Assembly (NCBI RefSeq): GCF_003467125.1
Contig: NZ_QSFA01000007.1
Coordinates: forward strand, 87,743 to 119,499
Length of the DNA: 31,757 nt
From: Megasphaera sp. AM44-1BH
GTDB taxonomy: Bacteria > Bacillota > Negativicutes > Veillonellales > Megasphaeraceae
Direction: 5' to 3'
Each line of letters starts with the position of its first letter. Positions within the stretch are counted from its first letter, which is position 1. Below are positions 8,875-16,614 of the stretch, in pieces. The position numbers and the translations under genes are program-made. Below the pieces are notes generated by a model, which had not been told where the DNA came from, ran no database searches, and was given only the letters and a program-made list of their open reading frames with translations.

Positions 8875-8915
8875 AGGTACGACCTTCTTTTCATAATTAT
8901 GAGTATTACGCATAT

Positions 8916-8945
8916 ATTATACCAATAAGCCGGATTTAATGTAAA
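8916..8945 (-). promoter_or_regulatory. Sigma-A-type promoter of the kinase pair
   Basis: Minus strand: -35 TTTACA (8940-8945), 18-nt spacer, -10 TATAAT (8916-8921). The start would fall near 8909, which excludes the ATG at 8913 and supports 8874. Confidence 0.8.
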
Positions 8946-8973
8946 GCCCTGCCGTCGTATTGTAAACAATGTG

Positions 8974-9888
8974 TTACACTTTATAAATTAATGCCTGTCT
9001 GTCAATATTTAGTGATAGTTCCTGCAAGTATTTGAAAAAAATAGAAAGAGACCTCTGCGTGGTGGGACGGGGCTTTTTGTGCTGGATAATATAGGCAGTC
9101 AGGGGAGCGGGGGGATCGGATAAATAAGAATATATGAATCCGCCCAGTGAAAAAGCATACTGTGCCATTCCCAATGGCACGATAGACCACCGGCGGCTGT
9201 TTTTTAATACCTGCAAAGTGAGTGGCGCGCCAGTAAGGAGTGTCGGGCTGCTGTAAATGTCGCCGGGCCAGTGGTCGTCATGCCAGTTCTTGAATTCGGG
9301 TGTCCAGGGGACGTAGATTTCGTCCTGGGGATCCAGCGTGGTATTGTCGATGGTAGAAATCCCTTTGTCTGATGCGGTACTGGATTTTAGTACGACTAAA
9401 GACGTTTTTTTCCAGGGGGTGCAGAGTATATCAGGATATTTGATGTTCCGCCAGGCGATGGCTACGTCGATTTCCCTGCGTTCAAGCAGAGGGTATAATT
9501 CTGCCGTATGTTCGGTGTGCAGGGATAAATGAATTTTTGGCTGATGATTCAGCAATTTTTGGAATAATGGCGGAAAGATGAAGTCGTTCAGATATTGGAC
9601 AGACCCAAAGGAAAGGGAAAGTTTTTCTCCTTCTTCTTTGAAGTGATCCAGCTCTTTCCATAAAGCTGCCCAACGGTGGGCGATAGGCATAAAATCCTGT
9701 CCTGAAGGAGTCAGTGAAATTTCTTTGATGCCCCGGCCCCGCTCCAGCAGTGTGACGCCCAGCTCGGCTTCCAGATTCTGCAGACGGTGAGTGATGGCCG
9801 TCTGTGATACGTAAAGCTGTTCTGCGGCCCGGCTGATATTGCGGGTCTGGACGACGGTCAGGAAGGCTTCGATATCGTGTATGTGCAT
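8974..9888 (-). CDS. LysR-family transcriptional regulator (LTTR 1), likely controls the aldolase cassette
   Basis: 304 residues, normal for the family. The N-terminal winged helix-turn-helix is clear (residues 1-60: FLTVVQTRNISRAAEQLYVS, ITHRLQNLE), followed by a periplasmic-binding-fold effector domain. Ribosome site AAAGGAG lies 8 nt before the ATG. It is transcribed away from the RraA-type aldolase gene, with overlapping promoters in the shared 172-nt gap, the usual arrangement for an LTTR that autoregulates and activates its neighbour. Its effector domain carries EIYVPWTPEF...NWH (W202-H203), a signature also found in the two other LTTRs of this window, so the three are paralogues of one subfamily. 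Ligand unknown; by context an acid handled by the neighbouring cassette. Confidence 0.93.
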   Translation of the reverse strand: MHIHDIEAFLTVVQTRNISRAAEQLYVSQTAITHRLQNLEAELGVTLLERGRGIKEISLTPSGQDFMPIAHRWAALWKELDHFKEEGEKLSLSFGSVQYLNDFIFPPLFQKLLNHQPKIHLSLHTEHTAELYPLLERREIDVAIAWRNIKYPDILCTPWKKTSLVVLKSSTASDKGISTIDNTTLDPQDEIYVPWTPEFKNWHDDHWPGDIYSSPTLLTGAPLTLQVLKNSRRWSIVPLGMAQYAFSLGGFIYSYLSDPPAPLTAYIIQHKKPRPTTQRSLSIFFKYLQELSLNIDRQALIYKV

Positions 9889-9930
9889 GTGAGGTACTCC
9901 TTTCAGTAAATATGAAAATAATTGATTATT

Positions 9931-9942
9931 AATTACTTATTT
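9931..9942 (+). promoter_or_regulatory. Candidate LysR operator motif (AATTACTTATTT)
   Basis: Lies 6 nt upstream of the -35 box of the aldolase promoter. The same 12 bases occur at 17715-17726 beside the second LTTR, and a related ATTTACTTAT occurs at 20594-20603 beside the third. The region is AT-rich, so chance matches are possible. Confidence 0.4.
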
Positions 9943-9948
9943 ATTCAT

Positions 9949-9977
9949 TTTACTTTATTATAGTCTGGATATAAAAT
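9949..9977 (+). promoter_or_regulatory. Promoter of the aldolase-dehydrogenase-MFS cassette
   Basis: -35 TTTACT (9949-9954), 17-nt spacer, -10 TAAAAT (9972-9977). It physically overlaps the divergent LTTR promoter, so only one polymerase could sit there at a time. Confidence 0.6.
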
Positions 9978-9985
9978 GATATCAA
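9957..9985 (-). promoter_or_regulatory. Promoter of LTTR 1
   Basis: Minus strand: -35 TTGATA (9980-9985), 17-nt spacer, -10 TATAAT (9957-9962). Overlaps the plus-strand promoter face to face. Confidence 0.7.
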
Positions 9986-10060
9986 GACATGAAGCTTATA
10001 CCGGTAAAGCATTAAACATGGATACTATCATTTATATACATGAAAGGCGGAAAGAGAAGA

Positions 10061-10738
10061 ATGAGTGTAGGATGCAAAATTATTAAAACGATTAAAAGAC
10101 CCGATAGAGCATTAGTAGAAGCGTTCAAGGGAATGCCTGTAGCCAATATTGATGACTGCATGAACCGCACGGCAGCCGTTCGGTCGGATATCTGTCCGTT
10201 GAATAAGGCTCCTTTGCTGGGAACGGCGTTTACCGTTAAAGTACCGGAAGGGGATAATCTGATGTTCCATGCTGCTATGGATATGGCACAGCCGGGCGAT
10301 GTCATCGTCATTGATGCCGGCGGCGATGCGAACCGTGCTATCTTTGGGGAGTTGATGATTACCTATTGTCAGAAACGGGGCCTGGCCGGTGTCATCGTAG
10401 ATGGAGCTATCCGTGATTCCGATGAAATAGCGGCTATGGATTTCCCTGTATACGCTAAAGCAGCGATTCCCAATGGCCCGTATAAAAATGGCCCGGGAGA
10501 AATCAATACGGTCATTTCCTTTGGAGGAAAAGTCGTCCGCCCCGGTGATATCATCGTCGGTGACGGTGATGGTATCGTCGTCATCAAACCGGAAGAAGCG
10601 GCAGATATTGCAGCGGCGACGCGGAAGGTCATGGAAAAAGAAGCAGGGATCATGAAACACATCGTAGAAGATGGCACCTATATCCGTCCCTGGGTGGCAG
10701 ATAAAATCAAAGAAATCGGTGCAGAGATTGTGGAATAA
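10061..10738 (+). CDS. RraA-like / 4-hydroxy-4-methyl-2-oxoglutarate aldolase family protein
   Basis: 225 residues from the ATG at 10061, preceded by AAAGGCGG at 10 nt; an upstream in-frame ATG at 10040 would put that ribosome site inside the coding region. It matches the RraA-like fold with the metal/substrate loop VDGAIRDSDE (R-D-x2-E) and the C-terminal PGDIIVGDGDGIVVI motif. Aldolase members of this family use a divalent metal to cleave 4-hydroxy-4-methyl-2-oxoglutarate or 4-carboxy-4-hydroxy-2-oxoadipate, releasing pyruvate; oxaloacetate decarboxylation is a common side activity. RraA itself instead inhibits RNase E. The operon partners (hydroxyacid dehydrogenase, organic-acid carrier) and divergent LTTR argue for the aldolase role. 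Substrate not provable from sequence. Confidence 0.87.
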   Translation: MSVGCKIIKTIKRPDRALVEAFKGMPVANIDDCMNRTAAVRSDICPLNKAPLLGTAFTVKVPEGDNLMFHAAMDMAQPGDVIVIDAGGDANRAIFGELMITYCQKRGLAGVIVDGAIRDSDEIAAMDFPVYAKAAIPNGPYKNGPGEINTVISFGGKVVRPGDIIVGDGDGIVVIKPEEAADIAAATRKVMEKEAGIMKHIVEDGTYIRPWVADKIKEIGAEIVE

Positions 10739-10766
10739 TTTATCGATAGACGGAGGCAGAAATATC

Positions 10767-11657
10767 ATGAAATTAGGATTCATTGGGTTTGGTGAAGTAG
10801 GATACGAAATCAGTAGTGGCCTGGTAGAACAGGGATTAAAAGAAATTTACGCGTATGATATAATGCAGAATCATCCGGAAAAGGGACATATTGTAAAAGA
10901 TAAGGCAGAAAAAGCAGGGGTAACCCTTTTGGATTCTGGTAATGATGTGGTAAAAAAATGCGATATGATCCTGATGGTCGTACCCGGTGCATTTGCACTG
11001 GATACGACGAAAGGTTTGCTGGACAGTGTAACACCAGGGAAACTTCTCGTCGATTTATCGACCAGTCTCCCCAGCGTCAAACGGGCAGAAAATGAGTTGA
11101 TCAGTGAAAAAGGTGGGAATTTCATTGACGGGGCGCTTATGGCCAGCCTGAGTCAGGCTCATTATAAAGTACCTATTCTGGTCTCGGGCGCAAACTGTCA
11201 GCCTTTTATCGATGCGTTAGTGCCGTATGGCATGAATATCAAACAGATTACGGAAAAACCTGGTGATGCCATCGCAGTAAAATTTGTTCGCAGTATCTAT
11301 ATGAAAGGCATTGCGGCACTGGGAGCGGAAATGCTGGAAGCTGCCAACGTGCTGGGCGTAGATAAACTGGTAATTGATTCGATTGGCAATACACTGGATG
11401 GGAAATCGTTCGCTTTTAATAACAATTACCTGGTCGTAGCCAGTGCATGGCATGGAGCCAGACAGGCCCATGAAATGAGCGACGTGATGAAGATGCTGGA
11501 AGACATCGGTGTAGCACCGATTATGACACAGGCTACAGAAAAACGACTGGAATGGTTCCGTGACCTCGATGCACACACATATTTCAATGAAAAACGCCCG
11601 GAAAACTGGCAGGATGTCGCTGTGCTTTGGGATAAAGTGCGGGAAGAAGGGAAATAA
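10767..11657 (+). CDS. NAD(P)-dependent beta-hydroxyacid dehydrogenase-like oxidoreductase (6PGDH-like N-domain, DUF1932-like C-domain)
   Basis: 296 residues from the ATG at 10767, 6-7 nt after a GGAGG-containing site; a longer frame to 10671 overlaps the aldolase and has no ribosome site. The Rossmann start MKLGFIGFGEVG carries GxGxxG, followed by LMVVPG and DLSTSLPSVK at the usual places. The helical C-terminal half (KFVRSIYMKGIAALGAEMLEAA) resembles the DUF1932 domain of 6-phosphogluconate-dehydrogenase-like proteins. The catalytic Lys of beta-hydroxyacid dehydrogenases may be K in AVKFVRS. It lies 28 nt after the aldolase and 30 nt before the carrier, so the three probably form one transcript. 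Likely oxidises a hydroxy acid to the oxo acid used by the aldolase, or reduces a product. Confidence 0.85.
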   Translation: MKLGFIGFGEVGYEISSGLVEQGLKEIYAYDIMQNHPEKGHIVKDKAEKAGVTLLDSGNDVVKKCDMILMVVPGAFALDTTKGLLDSVTPGKLLVDLSTSLPSVKRAENELISEKGGNFIDGALMASLSQAHYKVPILVSGANCQPFIDALVPYGMNIKQITEKPGDAIAVKFVRSIYMKGIAALGAEMLEAANVLGVDKLVIDSIGNTLDGKSFAFNNNYLVVASAWHGARQAHEMSDVMKMLEDIGVAPIMTQATEKRLEWFRDLDAHTYFNEKRPENWQDVAVLWDKVREEGK

Positions 11658-11687
11658 TTGGGATTGTTTTGACGTAGGAGGCTTGTT

Positions 11688-12995
11688 ATGGCAACGGAAG
11701 CAATAGAAAAACAAACAATGGGTAAAGTAAAAGTACGTTTGATACCCTTTCTGCTTATCTTATATTTCTTCTGTTTACTTGATCGGGTAAACGTCGGTTA
11801 TGCTGCGTTGACAATGAATGCAGATCTAGGTATTTCTGCTGCTGAATATGGGCTGGTTGCAGGAATCTTCTTTATAGGCTACTTCCTCTTTGAAGTTCCT
11901 AGTAATATCATTATGACCAAGGTAGGAGCCAGAAAATGGATCGGGCGGATTTTGATAACCTGGGGACTGGTTTCCGCATTATGTGGCTGTATTCAGACGG
12001 CAACTCATTTATACATCATCCGCTTTTTATTGGGTGTGATGGAAGCCGGCTTTTATCCCGGAGTCATGTTATACATGACATATTGGTTCCCCGCAAAAGA
12101 CCGGGCTAAAGTAGTTACCCTGTTTATGCTGGCATTGCCACTTTCTGCTGTTATTGGAGCACCATTATCCGGACTTATCCTGGATCACGTGCATGTTTTA
12201 GGATTACAAAGTTGGAGATGGCTGTTTTTACTGGAAGGTCTTCCAACATTTTTCGCTGGCATTATTACCTGGTTTATTTTGCCCAACAAGCCGTCTGATG
12301 CCAAATGGCTGGCTAAAGATGAAGCAAATTGGCTGGAACAGACGATTGAAGAAGAACATGCAATGGTGGCTAAAAAGCATAAACAGTCCAAATGGAGGGC
12401 TCTTACTGGTGGAACCGTATGGCTTTTGGCAATCATATATTTCAGCAAGACCTGTGCCTTTTACGGCGTAAGCTTTTTTGCACCGACGTTAATTAAGCAA
12501 TTAACGGTGGGATTGTCTAATTTCGAAATTGGTGTTTTCAACGCCGTTCCATTGATTATTGCTTCGTTCTTTATGATTTTCTGGAGCCGCCATTCTGATA
12601 GGACTGGTGAACGATATCTTCATGTTGCTACTTCCGTTTTCCTTTGCGGAATAGGTGTTATTGGATTGGGATTTACTAGTAGTCCGGTAATGGCCTTTAT
12701 ATTCCTGACTATCGTATTTTGCGGAGCCTACAGTATCTATGGTGCCTTCTGGGCGATGACGTCTATGATCTTTTCAGGTGAGTTTGCTGCAATTGCGATG
12801 GCAGCTATTAATTCTATTGCTAATTTAGGCGGATTTGTCGGCCCTGTGGGTATTGGCGCGTTACGGGCTGCAACGGGAAGTAATCAGTATGGCTTTTACT
12901 TGATTGCAGGATTCCTGATAGCATCGACGTTAATTACTTTGGGATTAAAACAGGTTAATCAGCGTAAAGAAATTCCGGTGGAAAGTAAAATATAA
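11688..12995 (+). CDS. MFS transporter, anion:cation symporter (ACS) family
   Basis: 435 residues, 12 predicted membrane segments with a charged central loop around residues 205-240. The first-helix motif LDRVNVGYAALTM is typical of ACS carriers (tartrate, phthalate, hexuronate, 4-hydroxyphenylacetate types). Further family marks are EVPSNIIMTKVGAR in loop 2-3 and EAGFYPGVMLYMTYWFP in helix 4. TAGGAGG lies 7 nt before the ATG. Third gene of the aldolase cassette and followed by a hairpin. Presumably imports the organic anion that the two enzymes degrade, by proton symport. Substrate unknown. Confidence 0.93.
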   Translation: MATEAIEKQTMGKVKVRLIPFLLILYFFCLLDRVNVGYAALTMNADLGISAAEYGLVAGIFFIGYFLFEVPSNIIMTKVGARKWIGRILITWGLVSALCGCIQTATHLYIIRFLLGVMEAGFYPGVMLYMTYWFPAKDRAKVVTLFMLALPLSAVIGAPLSGLILDHVHVLGLQSWRWLFLLEGLPTFFAGIITWFILPNKPSDAKWLAKDEANWLEQTIEEEHAMVAKKHKQSKWRALTGGTVWLLAIIYFSKTCAFYGVSFFAPTLIKQLTVGLSNFEIGVFNAVPLIIASFFMIFWSRHSDRTGERYLHVATSVFLCGIGVIGLGFTSSPVMAFIFLTIVFCGAYSIYGAFWAMTSMIFSGEFAAIAMAAINSIANLGGFVGPVGIGALRAATGSNQYGFYLIAGFLIASTLITLGLKQVNQRKEIPVESKI

Positions 12996-13004
12996 GTGAT
13001 ATAG

Positions 13005-13042
13005 CAATACACCTTATCGTACTTTGAGGATAAGGTGTATTG
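13005..13042 (+). terminator. Terminator after the aldolase cassette
   Basis: 14-bp perfect stem (13005-13018 with 13029-13042, caataccaccttatc-like arms: CAATACACCTTATC) with a 10-nt loop, followed by the weak run TTATATTG. Confidence 0.65.
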
Positions 13043-13047
13043 TTATA

Positions 13048-13076
13048 TTGCACATATGTTCTATTTTTGCTATGAT
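13048..13076 (+). promoter_or_regulatory. Promoter of a candidate small RNA
   Basis: -35 TTGCAC (13048-13053), exactly 17 nt, -10 TATGAT (13071-13076). It is right after one terminator and 103 nt before another, with no ORF over 10 codons between. Confidence 0.6.
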
Positions 13077-13082
13077 ATAAGT

Positions 13083-13233
13083 GAAGCCAATATTATACAT
13101 TATAAGGAATGGGTGAAGGTGATATGCAGTAATTGATGATGATCTAGAAATGTAAGGCTTGATGGTATGGAACTTCAGGTTCACACGATTAGCGCTTTTT
13201 GGCGCAGTTGTGTGGACCTTTTTTTGTTTTTTT
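13083..13233 (+). ncRNA. Candidate small RNA of about 150 nt
   Basis: The interval is bounded by a good promoter and a very strong terminator and codes for no protein beyond a 7-codon ORF (13109-13132) whose AAGGA site abuts its ATG. This is the architecture of an independent small RNA. Alternatives are a short regulatory leader for the Rpn gene that follows, or a remnant of a deleted gene. Confidence 0.4.
13179..13233 (+). terminator. Strong intrinsic terminator
   Basis: Imperfect stem, arms gttcacacgattagcgc (13179-13195) and gcgcagttgtgtggac (13202-13217), followed by TTTTTTTGTTTTTTT. Confidence 0.85.
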
Positions 13234-13253
13234 CATGATATAATATAGAAAGG

Positions 13254-14201
13254 ATGAAAGTATTGACTATGTATGTAATGGACAGGAAAGCCCGGTATGA
13301 TATGCTGGATTCACAATTAAGTGAGCATAATTTCAATCCTATGAATGATGTCCTGTTCAAGTTTGTTTTTGGAAAACCGGAGCGGAAACAAATCACCATG
13401 GATTTTCTCAATGCCGTTGTTTCCGAAGATTTGGGTCATCCTATTTGCGACATTGTATTTGCCCCGACGGAATTGATACCGGATGGATATGACGAAAAAT
13501 TATCGCGGCTGGATGTGGCCTGTACACTGGATACGGGAGAACAGGTAGATATTGAAGTACAGGTCATCAATCAGAAAAATATGCAACGGCGTACGCTTTG
13601 CTACTGGGCCAGAATGTATCTGATGTCCCTGCCGACCGGAGGAGATTATAAAGATATGAAACCCTGTATTACGGTCAATCTGTTACGGTTCAGTATACTG
13701 CCCCAGGAAGAGGCTCATTCGCTGTGGAGCGTGTATAATATACAGACGGGCGACCGGCTGAACAAGGATTTGGTATTGCATTTTCTGGAAATCCCCAAAT
13801 TTGTCAGACTGCCAGTAAAACCGGTGCGGAAGATGACGAAGATGGAGAGGTGGCTGGCATTCTTTGCCAACAAACTGAATGCAGAGGAAAAGGAGGAACT
13901 GATCATGAATGATGCAGCGATTCATGATGCCATGAAAGCGGCCCGGGAATTCATGCAGAATACAACAGAACGAAGAGCATATATTAACCGGGAAATGGCC
14001 ATCATAGATTACAATACAAATACCAGAGAAGCCTTTGAAGATGGTTTTGAAAAGGGAGAAGAAAAAGGGATTGAAAAAGGGGAGAAACGGCTTGGCACAT
14101 TGATGCAATGCCTGATGGAGGAACATAAACTGGATGACGCCCGGCGTGCAGTACAGGATGAGGCATTCCGCAATGAATTATATAAAAAGTATGGAATTTG
14201 A
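13254..14201 (+). CDS. Rpn-family / PD-(D/E)XK nuclease 'transposase' protein
   Basis: 315 residues. The start FNPMNDVLFKFVFG and the catalytic region LSRLDVACTLDTGEQVDIEVQV (Asp of LDV, Glu of IEVQV) are typical of the Rpn/PDDEXK_2 family, which includes recombination-promoting nucleases of E. coli and is often annotated as transposase. It ends in the usual acidic-basic tail (FEKGEEKGIEKGEKRLG). A TATAAT at 13239-13244 lies only 10 nt from the first ATG; the ATG at 13269 is an equally possible start. It sits alone between two terminators and between two catabolic cassettes. No inverted repeats or target duplication mark it as part of an insertion sequence. Such genes are often multicopy and variable between strains. 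Confidence 0.85.
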   Translation: MKVLTMYVMDRKARYDMLDSQLSEHNFNPMNDVLFKFVFGKPERKQITMDFLNAVVSEDLGHPICDIVFAPTELIPDGYDEKLSRLDVACTLDTGEQVDIEVQVINQKNMQRRTLCYWARMYLMSLPTGGDYKDMKPCITVNLLRFSILPQEEAHSLWSVYNIQTGDRLNKDLVLHFLEIPKFVRLPVKPVRKMTKMERWLAFFANKLNAEEKEELIMNDAAIHDAMKAAREFMQNTTERRAYINREMAIIDYNTNTREAFEDGFEKGEEKGIEKGEKRLGTLMQCLMEEHKLDDARRAVQDEAFRNELYKKYGI

Positions 14202-14215
14202 TATGCATAAATGAT

Positions 14216-14252
14216 AGAAGCGCTGACAGTGAAAAATACTGCCAGCGCTTCT
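14216..14252. terminator. Bidirectional terminator between convergent genes
   Basis: Stem agaagcgctgacagt / actgccagcgcttct (15 positions, one mismatch) with a loop of about 7 nt. It serves the Rpn gene (+) and the dehydrogenase gene (-). Confidence 0.8.
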
Positions 14253-14274
14253 ATTAATGCATTCAAAGATGATT

Positions 14275-15219
14275 TTAATGGAGTTTATTTCCTAGATTTG
14301 TAAGGGTAGGTTTGTTTTCTTTTACGCGGATAATTTCATCGACGGCACCTGTACCCATACGGGTCAGGGCTTCATATGTATTTGCACCGTTATGGGGTGT
14401 GCCGACGAAGTTGAAACAATTAAAGAGTTTATCATGTGGGGGAAGTGGTTCTGCGACAAAAGCATCGAAACCGGCACCCCAGATTTTCTTGTTTTGCAGA
14501 GCTTCATACAGGTCGGCTTCATTGACGATACCGCCACGCGAGGTGTTGATTAAGATGGTTGTCGGTTTCATCATTCCCAATTCACGTTTACTGATGAGAT
14601 TGCGTGTAGCATCGTTTAAGGGAACAGAGATAGAAATGATATCACAGGTTTTGATGATATCGTCGATATCTTTTATATGATGAAATCCCATTGATTCGCA
14701 TTTTTCTGTGGAAATAAATGGGTCATAGGCGTAGACATCCATATCAAAGCCAGATTTTAATTTCTTTCCGACGAGATAGCCAATATGACCGATTCCGATG
14801 AGTCCTAATTTTTTTCCTGTAATTTCATATCCTTTAAGATACATCGGTTGATTGCGTTCCAATCCTTTTTCATTATCTATATGGGCTTGCGTGATTTTAC
14901 GGGCACAATCAAAAATCAGTGCAATGGCTTGTTCGGCTACGGAGTTAGAATTGGCAGTTGGTGTATTGGTTACGAGAATGCCTTTACTTTTAGCATATGG
15001 AATATCGATGTTATCTGTACCGACCCCATGTTTAGCGATAATCCGGAGTTTGGGCATAGCGTCTATTTGGTCTTTGCCAATTTTATAAGTACGGACAATG
15101 CATGCTTCTGCATCAGAGGGCGCGTTGATTTTGTCATCATCCCATGTTACAACATCCAGTCGTTCACGGGCATATGCCAGTGCATCATCAGAAATAGGAT
15201 CAAAAATATATGTTTTCAT
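14275..15219 (-). CDS. D-2-hydroxyacid dehydrogenase (phosphoglycerate dehydrogenase-like)
   Basis: 314 residues from the ATG at 15219; AGAGGAG precedes it by 9 nt, whereas the alternative ATG at 15228 abuts that site. It has the two-domain fold of D-isomer-specific 2-hydroxyacid dehydrogenases: NAD-binding GIGHIG (142-147), then the catalytic Arg in NTSRGG (R228), Glu in VAEPLPP (E257) and His in GTPHNG (H276). There is no C-terminal ACT domain, so it is a short form and not necessarily a serine-biosynthesis SerA. Last gene of the cassette lyase-carrier-dehydrogenase. It probably interconverts a 2-oxo acid and its D-2-hydroxy acid using NAD(H). The gene reads visibly AT-richer than glmU or the adhesin. 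Confidence 0.92.
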   Translation of the reverse strand: MKTYIFDPISDDALAYARERLDVVTWDDDKINAPSDAEACIVRTYKIGKDQIDAMPKLRIIAKHGVGTDNIDIPYAKSKGILVTNTPTANSNSVAEQAIALIFDCARKITQAHIDNEKGLERNQPMYLKGYEITGKKLGLIGIGHIGYLVGKKLKSGFDMDVYAYDPFISTEKCESMGFHHIKDIDDIIKTCDIISISVPLNDATRNLISKRELGMMKPTTILINTSRGGIVNEADLYEALQNKKIWGAGFDAFVAEPLPPHDKLFNCFNFVGTPHNGANTYEALTRMGTGAVDEIIRVKENKPTLTNLGNKLH

Positions 15220-15248
15220 CAAAAACATCTCCTCTAATAGATGGAAAA

Positions 15249-16598
15249 CTAATTATTGTTTGGAACAGAATCGGTTTTTTGAATAGGTTCTATCATAGAA
15301 ATAAGAAGGAAAACAACTAGTAACGAAATGCCAGCGAGGAAGGTAAAGACGTGATCCCATCCAAACATGTCGAGTATCAGCCCTACTGCAAAAGGACCAA
15401 ACGCTCCGCCTAATGAACCGGCAGTGTTTACGATAGCCGCAGCAAATGGTACTTTATCTTTTGTAGCAATGCCCATAGGATAGGCTAAAAACATAGAATA
15501 TCCAAGATTCAGGAAAGTACCTGCCAATAAAAGAAGCAAACCAAGAATAGTCATATCATTAGGTGCATATTTTAAGGAATACATCAGAAAAACAGTACTG
15601 ATAGCAGTTATCAACATAACTGGTTTTCTTCGGCTATGAAATACTTTATCTGACAACGTGCCACCAATAACGTTGCCTAGAACCGCGCCAATCCATGGAG
15701 CGGAAGCAACCAATCCCACTTTCATAATGGCAAATTGTTTTACTTGTACAAGGTATGTGGGAATCCACGTCATAATGGTGTAGGTAATGGCTACAAGGCA
15801 AAAATAGCCAGCTGCATCTGCCCATACATTCCATGATTTCAGAATTTCTTTATTAGATTTTAGAGGAGCTACTAATTTTGTACGAATAATCTTATCAATA
15901 ACTCCTTCAGGATGTTTTACATTGGATGAGGCATCTTTTTTTGTATCTTCCAGTGTGACAGTGGGATGTTCGATATAGTAAACTTCTGCTTCATTAACAT
16001 GTTTACTGTTACGAGGGTTATCGCGAACAAATAACCACCAAAGCACTGCCAGGAAAATACCAGGAATGGCAAACACGTAAAATACAGTCCGCCAACCAAA
16101 TTCAAGGATAATCCATGCACAGAGTGGGGGAACAAAAGCTGGAGCAAATTTAATCGATGATAAGTAGATGCCTGTTGCCATACCTTTTTCCTGCGTTGGG
16201 AACCACTTATTGATTGTAGCAATAGACCCAATATTAATTGGCCCTTCGGCAAGACCAAGGAGTGCACGGGCCCATTTTAGATGTAGCCCGGAATCAGCGA
16301 TACCCATAATAAATGTAGCGATAGAAGTGAATAAAATGGAAATGGAGTAAAAACCTCTTACTCCTTTCTTACTATATAAATGACCAGCAGGAATCTGGAT
16401 AACTGCATAGGTCAGATAGAAAAAACTGGCCATAGCGCCAATATCTGTATTGGTCAGCTCAAAACTTTTTTTGATAAATGGTACGACCATTCCAATATTG
16501 GAACGGTCTGCACCGGCTACCATATAAACACAGAATATTAATGCTAAGACAAACCAGCGATACTGAGTCTTTTTTGAGACATTCATCTTAGTTTTCAT
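15249..16598 (-). CDS. MFS transporter, anion:cation symporter (ACS) family
   Basis: 449 residues, about 12 membrane segments with a long charged central loop (about 205-255). The first helix carries AGADRSNIGMVVPFI, the ACS D-R-x-N-x-G motif, and helix 4 has GLAEGPINIGSIATINKWFP. AAGGAGAGG lies 9 nt before the ATG and overlaps the stop region of the upstream lyase gene, so translation is probably coupled. Only the family, not close identity, is shared with the ACS carrier at 11688-12995. It likely imports the acid used by the adjacent lyase and dehydrogenase. Substrate unknown; galactarate, glucarate and tartrate carriers are in the same family. Confidence 0.93.
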   Translation of the reverse strand: MKTKMNVSKKTQYRWFVLALIFCVYMVAGADRSNIGMVVPFIKKSFELTNTDIGAMASFFYLTYAVIQIPAGHLYSKKGVRGFYSISILFTSIATFIMGIADSGLHLKWARALLGLAEGPINIGSIATINKWFPTQEKGMATGIYLSSIKFAPAFVPPLCAWIILEFGWRTVFYVFAIPGIFLAVLWWLFVRDNPRNSKHVNEAEVYYIEHPTVTLEDTKKDASSNVKHPEGVIDKIIRTKLVAPLKSNKEILKSWNVWADAAGYFCLVAITYTIMTWIPTYLVQVKQFAIMKVGLVASAPWIGAVLGNVIGGTLSDKVFHSRRKPVMLITAISTVFLMYSLKYAPNDMTILGLLLLLAGTFLNLGYSMFLAYPMGIATKDKVPFAAAIVNTAGSLGGAFGPFAVGLILDMFGWDHVFTFLAGISLLVVFLLISMIEPIQKTDSVPNNN

Positions 16599-16614
16599 AA
16601 CCTGATACCTCTCC

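Noticed and set aside
8875..8913. Longer N-terminus for the upstream kinase gene
   Set aside because: The ATG at 8913 lies upstream of the predicted transcription start and has no ribosome site.
10671..10766. N-terminal extension of the dehydrogenase
   Set aside because: Overlaps the aldolase gene; the Rossmann motif begins right at the ATG at 10767, which has a good ribosome site.
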